Shown here: one piece after another, positions 1 through 6,742 of the stretch
Position numbering within the stretch: position 1 is the first letter of the stretch
Layout of the letters: each line of letters opens with the position of its first letter
Assembly (NCBI GenBank): GCA_003241645.1
Contig: QFOX01000073.1
Span: 1 to 8,891 of the forward strand
Source: Azospirillum brasilense
Lineage (GTDB): Bacteria > Pseudomonadota > Alphaproteobacteria > Rickettsiales > UBA3002
Direction: 5' to 3'
DNA: 8,891 bases
Position numbers and translations under genes: made by a program
The notes under the pieces: model-generated
What the model was told of the DNA's origin: nothing
The model's input: only the letters and a program-made list of their open reading frames with translations
Databases searched by the model: none

Positions 1-2
1 AC

Positions 3-3000
3 CCGGCCGACGTGCAGGGCCGCAAAAAACTGGCCGAGCAATACCAGCTCGCCGGTGAGAACGCGAAATACAACGAGCAGCTGGAAGCCATTGCCGCCGC
101 CGCGCCGACCGAAGAGAACCTGCGCGTACTGAGCGACATTTACAACGCCGACAAGAACTACCCCAAGCAGGAAGAAGTACTGGTGAAGCTGCTGGAAGTG
201 ACCAAAGGCGAACAGGCGCAAGTGTTCGTGGACCTGGCCACCATTCAAGTGGTGAACGGCAAGAAAGACGAAGCGCTGAAGACCGTGGCCGACCTGAAAG
301 CCAAGCATCCCACCTTCGAAAGCTACGCGGTCGTGCGCATTGAAGTGAACATCCGCGCGGAAAAAGGCGAGATCGACGAAGCCTTCAACCTTGCAAAAGC
401 ATGGGTCGAGCGCCCGATCCCCGCCGCGACCGCCGAGCCGGTGGCCCCGCAGGTCACCCCGCCTTCGGGCGAGATCGCCTCGCCGGTGAACCCGGCCAGC
501 CAGCGCGCAAAAGAACTCGCTGACCTGACCAACATCCTGCATTACAGCGGCCATGCCGACAAGGCCGTGGCGCTGGTGGAACCGCACCTGACGCTGCTGG
601 AGCAATCGACCGAGCTGGTCGTGGCCTACGTGAACGCCAACATCACCATCGGTCGTGAAGACCATGCGTGGGACATTCTCGCCAAGATCGATGAAGCCGG
701 CAAAATGACGCCCGAGCTTTACCACCCCTACCTGCAGCTTGCCATCAAGCGCGAGGACGTGGCCGCCAGCGAAGCCATTGCCAACAAGCTCGACCCCTTG
801 ACCTTCAACGAAGAGCAGGCGCTCAACATCATTGAGCTCGCCCGCGCGATGGATGCGAAATCCACCCTCGACATCCTGCTCAGCCGCTTCGAGCAACCCA
901 CCGTGGTGCAGGGCAAGCCCGTGCTGGATGCGGTCATCGCCATCCTGAAGAACGCCAAGGAACAGGACGGCAAGATCGAAGTCGCCCTGAATACCGAGCT
1001 GTCGTCGGTGCAGCGCCTGCGCCTTGCGGAAGCATGCGCGCGCGCCAGCAAGACCCAGTGCTTCGACACGATCGTGTCGCGCTTCCCCACGGTTGATCAG
1101 CAAACGCCCGCGCAGATCAGCGAATACGCGCAGCTGTTCATCATCGCCGACCGCGCGAAAGAAGTCATTGAACCCGTTGGCCAGCGTGCCATCGCGGCCG
1201 ATGCACACCCGGACGTGATCTTCGCACACATCAAACTCGCTGCCGCTTCCGGCCGTGACGACGTGACCACCCCGTGGCTCGAGAAGAACGCCAACAGCGC
1301 CCCCATCCAGAAGCTGCATGAGCTGTTCTACATCGCATCCGACCGCAACCATAACACGGTCGCCAGCGACATCGCCGAACGCCTCTATGCGCGTGACCCC
1401 TCGCCCATGAACCGCGAGATCATGATCGCCGCGCTCATCAAGGCGGGCAACCATGCCAAAGCCCTGCCGCTGCTGCGCGAGCAGATCGGCCAGGACGGCA
1501 GCAATGACGGCCTCTACCTCGCCACGCTGAACAAAGTAGCGCGCACCGATGCCGCCGCCCGCAAGGAGCTGACGGATTACGCGCAGGCCTCGCTGCAATC
1601 CGGCCGTGGCGACGATCGCCAACAGGTGAACTACGCCTACATCCTGCTCAATAACGGCAAGCGTGATGTAGCGATGCCGTTCATCACCGAGAACGCAAAG
1701 ACCAAAGGTGGCGAATGGCGCACCATGCAAACCCAGCTGACCCGCGTGGCCGGCAAAGGTGGCAGCACGGTGAAGCTCAGCCGCGAGCAGCGCATTGCCA
1801 TCGCCAACAACCCGCGCACCAGCGCTGCGACCAAGCGTGACATGGCGTTCGGCCTGCTGAACGACGGCCACAAAGCCGACGCGACGAAGATCTTCGAGCA
1901 ACTCGCGGCCAACAAAGGCCCCGAGAGCCAGGAAGTGAAAGACCTCATGTACCTGTGGGGTGGCAAGCTGAACAGCCAGCAGATCGCATGGCTGCAGGCG
2001 CGCGCCGCCAGCGCGAACCCCTACGACAAAGAGCGTTGGGGCCAGCTCATCAACAATTACGGCGACGATGGCGCGGTGATGCAATACGTGAGCAGCACGC
2101 CCGACGCGCTGTATAACCCTGCCCTGCGCCAGAAATACTTCCGCGTGCTGGCCACCAGCGGCAACCGCGAGAATTTCGATGGCCGCATGCGCGACTGGGT
2201 CGCCCAGACCACCGATGTTCCCGCCCTGCTGGATTACGCCGAAGTGGCCAATGCTTACGGCTACAACGATGCGTCGACGAATGCTTACAAACGCGTGGAA
2301 CAGCTGGACCCCAGCAACGCCAAAGCGCTCTCGGCCCTCAGCGCCGCGAGCATGGCGAAAGGTAGCTATAGCAGTGCCGAACAATACGTGGACCGCGCCC
2401 TTGCCAACCCGGCGGATGCGAACCCCGCGCAAACGCACTTCTACAAGGCCGAACTGCTGAAGCGTCAGGGCAACCTGCAAGCCGCACAGGCTGAGTACGC
2501 GCAAGTGGTTGCCGCCAGCAGCCAGACCACCGCGCCCGATGCGCTGTCGCGCGTGTACACCTCGCAGTTCCACCTCGGCCAGCACGCGCAGGCCAAGGCC
2601 GGCTTCGAGCAGTTGCTTGCCCAGCACCCGGACGATAAGGGCATCCTCGCCGACTACATGAGCGCGCTGATCGAGTATAAGTACTTCGACGACGCGACCC
2701 GTATCGCCAACCAGTACGACAAGAGCTCGCCCTATTACGGCCGCACGTCGGCGGTCAGCGGTGAATCCGCGCAGGTAAGCTCGGTGCAGCGCCTGTCGGG
2801 TGGCCGCGAAATGAAGATCGGCTTCACCGGCACCACCGAAGGTAATGCGCCCGTGGATATGGCGCAGGTGCGCAAACTCGGCTGGGTCGAGCATGCCGAA
2901 CTGGGCTACGATTCGCTGAGCATTTCGGCCAAGCCGGGCTATGTGGTGCGCTTCGTGCCCACCAACGACCAGCAATTCGCAGTCGTGCCTGCCGAGGCCA

Positions 3001-4238
3001 TGGTGGTGAACCAGCAGGCCGAGCAGGACCGTCAGGCCCAGCTGCGCCTGCAACTGCTCTATGCCCGTATCGAGCAGGAGACCGGCCAGACCGAACGCGC
3101 GAAGCAGCGCCTTGCCGCACTCCAGCAATACTACCCCAACGAACCGCAGCTGATCGGCTACACCGCCAGCGTGGAAGCGGCCGAGGGCAACACCGAACAA
3201 GCGATCGAGATGTACCAGATCGCGCAGGGCCTCTCGCCCGAGAACGAGGATTACGGCCGCATGGTGTCGGACCTCAAGCGGGGCGGCGGCAGCTACGGTG
3301 GTGCGCGCACCATCGCGCAATACCTGAAAGTGGACCACGAGTATCGCAACTACGGTGCCAACCACGAGCACATCACCACCCTTTCGGGTGCGGCGCGCGT
3401 GGGTGACCGCAGCGAGCTCGGCTTCAACCTGATGAACGACCGCGTGAACCCCAAAGGCTTCCAGGACCCGGCAACCGGCCTGGTCACGCGTGAGAGCGAA
3501 AGCTTCCAGGCGGGCGAGATCTTCTTCGGCCACTACCTGGATAGCGGCGACCGCGTGCAGGTTTCGGCCTTCGCCAACGAAGATACACCCGGTGCGGGTC
3601 TGTATTACAGCTTCGGCAACCCGCTGGGCCGCACCGAACTGCTGGGCGAACTGCGCAAGCCGTATTGGGACTTCCCCGAGGCGGTCTATGGCATCGCGTC
3701 GCGTGATCGCGTGGGCCTGAAGCATTTCGGCCAGATCAACCCGACCCTCAGCTACGGCGTGGAAACCTCGTACAACAACTACAACGTGGAAGTGCAGGAC
3801 AGCACCGCCCAGACCGGCCTGATCCGCGTGTCGTTGCAGCAGCAGATCCAGCCGCAGACGGAAACGCAGCCCTACCTTGGCGTAGGCTACGGCTTCGACG
3901 GCGAGTACCTGATGGGCAAGCCCGACGACCGCCTGATCAGCGGCACCGGCCCGGGCACCTACCGCCCGTTCCCGTTCCGCTCGCGTGAGAACCACCAGCT
4001 CTCCGGTATCTACCGCGACGACTGGACCGACAGCACCCACGTGCTGCTCATGGGTGGCTACCTGTTCGACCGCCTCGGCGAGAACGGCCCCGTGGTGGAA
4101 GGCCGCCTGACCCAAGACCTGAGCGACTCTGTTGAAGCAGGTGTGCGTGGCCGTTACGGCCTTGCCACCAGCAGCAGCGGCAGCGCCTCGGAAGATGATG
4201 CCGTCAATCTCGGCGCGCATCTGATGTACAAATTCTAA
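3..4238 (+). CDS. pelB: PelB, periplasmic TPR scaffold and outer-membrane Pel export barrel (5' partial)
   Basis: PelB is the Pel exporter: its TPR solenoid spans the periplasm and binds the modifying enzyme PelA, and its C-terminal barrel is the outer-membrane pore. The frame is open to the left edge, so the GTG at position 12 is very probably internal; residues are numbered from it. No signal or membrane anchor is visible, as expected for a missing N-terminus. Helical repeats fill residues 1-135 (three clear 34-residue units from about 34) and about 166-905. A Pro/Ala-rich linker occupies 134-164, and a non-TPR, probably beta-rich stretch 909-1000. Further TPRs follow at about 1002-1088, then a Gly-rich hinge (GGGSYGGA). 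Residues from about 1095 to 1408 alternate polar and hydrophobic residues with many Tyr, Phe and Gly, and end in MYKF; a terminal Phe is the usual outer-membrane assembly signal. At more than 1408 residues it is clearly longer than P. aeruginosa PelB (about 1190). The PelB call is firm from architecture plus the following genes; repeat borders are by eye. Confidence 0.93.
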   Translation, partial: PADVQGRKKLAEQYQLAGENAKYNEQLEAIAAAAPTEENLRVLSDIYNADKNYPKQEEVLVKLLEVTKGEQAQVFVDLATIQVVNGKKDEALKTVADLKAKHPTFESYAVVRIEVNIRAEKGEIDEAFNLAKAWVERPIPAATAEPVAPQVTPPSGEIASPVNPASQRAKELADLTNILHYSGHADKAVALVEPHLTLLEQSTELVVAYVNANITIGREDHAWDILAKIDEAGKMTPELYHPYLQLAIKREDVAASEAIANKLDPLTFNEEQALNIIELARAMDAKSTLDILLSRFEQPTVVQGKPVLDAVIAILKNAKEQDGKIEVALNTELSSVQRLRLAEACARASKTQCFDTIVSRFPTVDQQTPAQISEYAQLFIIADRAKEVIEPVGQRAIAADAHPDVIFAHIKLAAASGRDDVTTPWLEKNANSAPIQKLHELFYIASDRNHNTVASDIAERLYARDPSPMNREIMIAALIKAGNHAKALPLLREQIGQDGSNDGLYLATLNKVARTDAAARKELTDYAQASLQSGRGDDRQQVNYAYILLNNGKRDVAMPFITENAKTKGGEWRTMQTQLTRVAGKGGSTVKLSREQRIAIANNPRTSAATKRDMAFGLLNDGHKADATKIFEQLAANKGPESQEVKDLMYLWGGKLNSQQIAWLQARAASANPYDKERWGQLINNYGDDGAVMQYVSSTPDALYNPALRQKYFRVLATSGNRENFDGRMRDWVAQTTDVPALLDYAEVANAYGYNDASTNAYKRVEQLDPSNAKALSALSAASMAKGSYSSAEQYVDRALANPADANPAQTHFYKAELLKRQGNLQAAQAEYAQVVAASSQTTAPDALSRVYTSQFHLGQHAQAKAGFEQLLAQHPDDKGILADYMSALIEYKYFDDATRIANQYDKSSPYYGRTSAVSGESAQVSSVQRLSGGREMKIGFTGTTEGNAPVDMAQVRKLGWVEHAELGYDSLSISAKPGYVVRFVPTNDQQFAVVPAEAMVVNQQAEQDRQAQLRLQLLYARIEQETGQTERAKQRLAALQQYYPNEPQLIGYTASVEAAEGNTEQAIEMYQIAQGLSPENEDYGRMVSDLKRGGGSYGGARTIAQYLKVDHEYRNYGANHEHITTLSGAARVGDRSELGFNLMNDRVNPKGFQDPATGLVTRESESFQAGEIFFGHYLDSGDRVQVSAFANEDTPGAGLYYSFGNPLGRTELLGELRKPYWDFPEAVYGIASRDRVGLKHFGQINPTLSYGVETSYNNYNVEVQDSTAQTGLIRVSLQQQIQPQTETQPYLGVGYGFDGEYLMGKPDDRLISGTGPGTYRPFPFRSRENHQLSGIYRDDWTDSTHVLLMGGYLFDRLGENGPVVEGRLTQDLSDSVEAGVRGRYGLATSSSGSASEDDAVNLGAHLMYKF
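411..503 (+). other. Pro/Ala-rich linker inside the PelB TPR solenoid
   Basis: Residues 134-164 (numbered from the GTG at 12) are rich in Pro, Ala, Val and Thr and lack helical-repeat spacing. Three regular 34-residue repeats precede the stretch, and helical repeats resume at about residue 166. It looks like a flexible or extended hinge that splits the solenoid into a small N-terminal block and a large C-terminal block. The reading frame and base composition continue smoothly through it, so it is not an assembly or frameshift artefact. Confidence 0.7.
2736..3011 (+). other. Non-TPR, probably beta-rich module in PelB
   Basis: Residues 909-1000 do not fit the TPR pattern that precedes them (to about 905) or follows them (about 1002-1088). 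Short alternating stretches such as REMKIGFTGTT, DSLSISAKPGYVVRFVP and QQFAVVPAEAMVV look like beta strands separated by turns. The module sits roughly 95 residues before the predicted start of the barrel. Its role is unknown; a position close to the outer membrane makes contact with PelA, with the missing or distant PelC, or with the polymer possible. The fold is an inference from residue patterns only. Confidence 0.5.
3294..4235 (+). other. PelB C-terminal outer-membrane beta-barrel domain
   Basis: Residues about 1095-1408 of PelB show repeated amphipathic strands of 8-12 residues (for example SELGFNLM, RVQVSAFA, SYGVETSYNNYNV, VLLMGGYLF, AVNLGAHLMYKF) joined by polar loops with Asp, Gly, Asn and Pro. 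At about 314 residues it matches the size of the 16-strand barrel described for P. aeruginosa PelB. The final strand ends in Tyr-Lys-Phe, fitting the C-terminal beta-signal read by the BAM complex. An acidic, Ser-rich loop (SASEDD) lies just before the last strand. Confidence 0.85.
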
Positions 4239-4251
4239 AAGCAAGACATGT

Positions 4252-4262
4252 GAAGAAGAAGG
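4252..4262 (+). promoter_or_regulatory. Ribosome binding site of pelD
   Basis: The purine run GAAGAAGAAGG ends 6 bases before the ATG at 4269 and carries the AAGG core of a Shine-Dalgarno site. It lies in the 30-base gap after the pelB stop and supports the chosen pelD start. Confidence 0.75.
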
Positions 4263-4268
4263 TGTGAC

Positions 4269-5600
4269 ATGAATAAACAAGCAACCATCCTCGGCCTGAG
4301 AACTTCGGCCATCATCGAAACGGTGCTGATGCTCATCGCGTTCGTCGTCGTTGATGCGATCTTCTTCGATGGCACCCGCTACTGGGATGTGAACCCCCAT
4401 CCGTTCTGGGTGGTGGTCATTCTCATCGCCGCGCAATACGGCACGGCCGAGGGCATCTTCGCCGCAGCGGCATCCTCGCTGTTCCTGCTGATCGGCAACA
4501 TTCCCCCCGCCCCCGAAGGCGTGGACCATTACGACCACCTCTATGAGATCGCCATCAACCCGATCCTCTGGTTCGTGGTGGGCTGGGGCCTTGGCGAACT
4601 GCGCCAGCGCCACATCCGCGAGCGCAACCAGATGCGCAAGGACCTGGAAGACAGCCAGCAGCGCGAAGAGCTGATCTCGGATTCGTACAAGTTCGTGAAG
4701 AACCGCAAAGAATCGCTCGAAGTGCAGGTGTCGGGCCAGCTGACCTCCAGCATCGAAGCGTACCGCGCCGCCAAGGCCGTGGAAACGCTGGACCCCAAAT
4801 CGGTGATGCAGGGCGTGGAGCGCCTGGTGAAATCGGTGATGAGCCCGCAGAAATTCTCGCTGTATATTTTCCATGACAGCAAGCTCTCGGCCACCATCCT
4901 GCATGGCTGGCACCCGGCCGATGGCTACGCGCAGGAGATCGACAGCTACAGCCCGCTCTATCAGGCCATCGTTGGCCAGCAGGACACGCTGGTGATCGCC
5001 AACGAAGACCACGAAGCCGCACTGGATGGCCAGGGCGTGCTCGCCGGCCCGATCATCGACCCCGACACGAAGCGCGTGGTGGGCATGCTGAAGATCGAGC
5101 AGATGGACTTCATCTCACTGTCGCTCAACACGGTGGAAACCTTCCGTGCGCTGTGCGAGTGGATCGGCACCGCGCTGATCAACGCGCGCAACTACCAGAC
5201 GGTGAAATCCGAAGCCATCGTGAACCCGGAACGTGGCATCCTCACCTTCAACTACTTCAAGCGCCAGAGCGACTACATGGCCAAGCTGGCCAAGCGCGTG
5301 GGCTTTGACCTGAGCATGCTGGTGATCAAGATCAGCGATCCCAAATCGCTGTCCGACGCAGATCGCATCACCATCGCCCGCCAGATCGGCGAGTCGGTGA
5401 AGACCGTGCTGCGCTCGGTGGATCTGGCGTTCGACTACCAGACCGAAGGCGAAGAATACTCCATCCTGCTGCCGGCGACGACGCAGGCGGGCGCTTCCAT
5501 CGTGCGCGACAAGATCGCCAAGGACATGGAGAAGCACCTGCGCGGCAAGCGCGATGCGAACTTCAGCTACATCGTGCAGGCGCTCCATGAAGTCCGCTAA
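4269..5600 (+). CDS. pelD: PelD, inner-membrane c-di-GMP receptor activating Pel synthesis
   Basis: PelD binds c-di-GMP in the cytoplasm and thereby activates the PelDEFG synthase after translation. The 443-residue product (about 455 in P. aeruginosa) has hydrophobic segments at about 13-33, 46-58, 59-77 and 92-108, a charged helix or coiled coil at 109-150, a GAF domain at about 170-305 and a GGDEF-like domain at about 318-440. The inhibitory-site motif RxxD is present as RSVD (R382, D385). R413, 31 residues after R382, is a good candidate for the second arginine of the site, and R166 might match the N-terminal arginine implicated in Pseudomonas PelD. The signature is EGEEY at 393-397, and the metal-binding Asp of active cyclases appears to be Lys (K354 in LVIKIS). 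It should therefore bind but not make c-di-GMP. The gene follows pelB by 30 bases and overlaps pelE. Confidence 0.95.
   Translation: MNKQATILGLRTSAIIETVLMLIAFVVVDAIFFDGTRYWDVNPHPFWVVVILIAAQYGTAEGIFAAAASSLFLLIGNIPPAPEGVDHYDHLYEIAINPILWFVVGWGLGELRQRHIRERNQMRKDLEDSQQREELISDSYKFVKNRKESLEVQVSGQLTSSIEAYRAAKAVETLDPKSVMQGVERLVKSVMSPQKFSLYIFHDSKLSATILHGWHPADGYAQEIDSYSPLYQAIVGQQDTLVIANEDHEAALDGQGVLAGPIIDPDTKRVVGMLKIEQMDFISLSLNTVETFRALCEWIGTALINARNYQTVKSEAIVNPERGILTFNYFKRQSDYMAKLAKRVGFDLSMLVIKISDPKSLSDADRITIARQIGESVKTVLRSVDLAFDYQTEGEEYSILLPATTQAGASIVRDKIAKDMEKHLRGKRDANFSYIVQALHEVR
5412..5423 (+). other. c-di-GMP inhibitory-site motif RSVD in PelD
   Basis: These codons encode R382-S-V-D385. RxxD upstream of a GGDEF signature is the allosteric I-site of diguanylate cyclases, and in P. 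aeruginosa PelD the equivalent Arg and Asp (R367, D370) bind c-di-GMP. The signature EGEEY follows at 5445-5459, two residues further away than in a standard RxxD-GGDEF arrangement. R413 (5505-5507) lies at the spacing seen between the two I-site arginines of PleD. Confidence 0.88.
5578..5580 (+). promoter_or_regulatory. Weak ribosome binding site deciding the pelE start
   Basis: A minimal AGG core sits 6 bases before the ATG at 5587, within the 3' end of pelD. It favours 5587 over the in-frame ATG at 5554, which would lengthen the pelD overlap to 47 bases and add 11 residues of pelD-shadow character. The weak site combined with the overlap suggests that ribosomes finishing pelD reinitiate on pelE. 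Confidence 0.55.
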
Positions 5601-6714
5601 CACCCCCATCGATTACTACCAGTATGTCGAGGACGTGCTCGCCCCCGAGGACGTGCACGACGCGAACAAGGTATCGTCGGCCACGGCCACCAACGGGCTG
5701 TTCATCATCCTTGGGGTGGTGGTTAGCCTGCTGCATGCCTTCAACCTGTACCTGCTGCTGGGTGCGGGCATCTGGCCCATCGTGTTCCTGCTGATCCACC
5801 TCGCGATCTCGATCGTGGTGGCCATGGTGACCTACGCGCAATACCGCGGCGGCATGGACGTGCAGCATCTGGCCATTCTTGCCATCGTGTCGTTCGTGAC
5901 CGGTATTTTCGGCTCGCTCGGCGCGCTGTTCGGCTTCCTCGGTACGGTGATTTTCCGCAACCGTGCGCAGCACTTCAAGGAATGGTACGAGAGCATCTTC
6001 CCGACCGATCAGGTGACCGACAGCCAGCATATCTATGACAGCATCATGGAAGGGCTGGACGAGAACCCGAAGAACTACGGCGTGATGCCCTTCGTGGACG
6101 TGATGCGCCTTGGCAGCGAGAACCAGAAGCGCCGTGCGCTGGCCAAAATGGCCACGCGTTTCAACCCGCGTTTCTCGCCCGCCTTCAAAGTGGCACTGGC
6201 CGATGCCAGCAACACCATTCGCGTGCAGGCGGCCACCGCCGTAGCGAAGGTAGAGCGCGAGTTCATGGTGAAGCTGGAACGCATCGAAGAAGCCCGCGCC
6301 CGCGAGCCGAACAACCCGAACCTGACCATGGCACTCGCCAAGTTCTATGACGATTACGCCTTCACCGGCGTGCTCGACCCCGAACTGGAAAAGCTGAACC
6401 GCGAACGCGCCATCAACACCTACAAGGCATACCTGCAGAAGGACCCGAACTCGGCCGATGCATGGATCGCCATTGGTCGCCTGCTCTACCGCAACAAGCA
6501 GTGGGAAGAAGCGGCCGACTGGTTCCGTTCCGCCATGGACCGTGGCTGGAAAGTGAACAACATGGTGCTGTGGTATTTCGAGTGCTTGTTCCGCCTTGGC
6601 CAGTTCCGTGAACTGCGCCGTGCGGTGCTGGAATTCGGCCGTAGCGTGGTGGGGCAGGAAGAATTGCCCAAAGACGTGCGCGACGCCGTGTCGCTGTGGC
6701 TTCAGGTAGCGTAG
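5587..6714 (+). CDS. pelE: PelE, membrane-anchored TPR protein of the Pel synthase complex
   Basis: PelE is an inner-membrane scaffold that in P. aeruginosa binds PelD and helps hold the PelDEFG complex together; it has no known catalytic activity. Starting at 5587 gives 375 residues (about 330 in P. aeruginosa). Hydrophobic segments lie at about 36-59, 62-83 and 94-124; the last is long and Gly-rich and could be one helix or a hairpin. A helical region at about 160-225 (LADASNTIRVQAATAVAKVE) resembles a HEAT repeat. TPR-like repeats follow at about 243-320, with PNSADAWIAIGRLLYRNKQW as the clearest unit, and a further helical pair at 325-350. It overlaps pelD by 14 bases, which suggests translational coupling and matched amounts of two interacting proteins. 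The family call depends on operon position as well as on architecture, because PelE sequences diverge strongly. Confidence 0.88.
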   Translation: MKSANTPIDYYQYVEDVLAPEDVHDANKVSSATATNGLFIILGVVVSLLHAFNLYLLLGAGIWPIVFLLIHLAISIVVAMVTYAQYRGGMDVQHLAILAIVSFVTGIFGSLGALFGFLGTVIFRNRAQHFKEWYESIFPTDQVTDSQHIYDSIMEGLDENPKNYGVMPFVDVMRLGSENQKRRALAKMATRFNPRFSPAFKVALADASNTIRVQAATAVAKVEREFMVKLERIEEARAREPNNPNLTMALAKFYDDYAFTGVLDPELEKLNRERAINTYKAYLQKDPNSADAWIAIGRLLYRNKQWEEAADWFRSAMDRGWKVNNMVLWYFECLFRLGQFRELRRAVLEFGRSVVGQEELPKDVRDAVSLWLQVA

Positions 6715-6729
6715 GACAAGAAAAAGAAT

Positions 6730-6735
6730 AAAGGG
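6730..6735 (+). promoter_or_regulatory. Ribosome binding site of pelF
   Basis: AAAGGG lies 7 bases before the ATG at 6743, inside a 28-base, A-rich and C-poor gap (6715-6742) that contrasts with the GC-rich coding sequence around it. The A-rich leader may keep the start region unstructured. No terminator is visible in the gap. Confidence 0.7.
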
Positions 6736-6742
6736 TTAGAAG

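Noticed and set aside
12..14. GTG at position 12 as the true start of pelB.
   Set aside because: The frame is open upstream to the window edge, no ribosome binding site can be seen, and the protein would begin inside helical-repeat sequence without the N-terminal membrane anchor expected for PelB.
5554..5586. ATG at 5554 as the pelE start.
   Set aside because: It adds 11 residues (MRTSATSCRRS) read from within the conserved end of pelD and needs a 47-base overlap; the ATG at 5587 has an AGG core at suitable spacing.
4269..5600. PelD as an active diguanylate cyclase.
   Set aside because: The first signature glycine is Glu (EGEEY) and the expected metal-binding Asp aligns with Lys (K354). With four membrane segments, a GAF domain and the pel context it is best read as a c-di-GMP receptor.
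6715..6742. A promoter or terminator in the A-rich gap before pelF.
   Set aside because: The 28-base gap contains no inverted repeat and no convincing -35/-10 pair; it is adequately explained as a purine-rich ribosome-binding leader.
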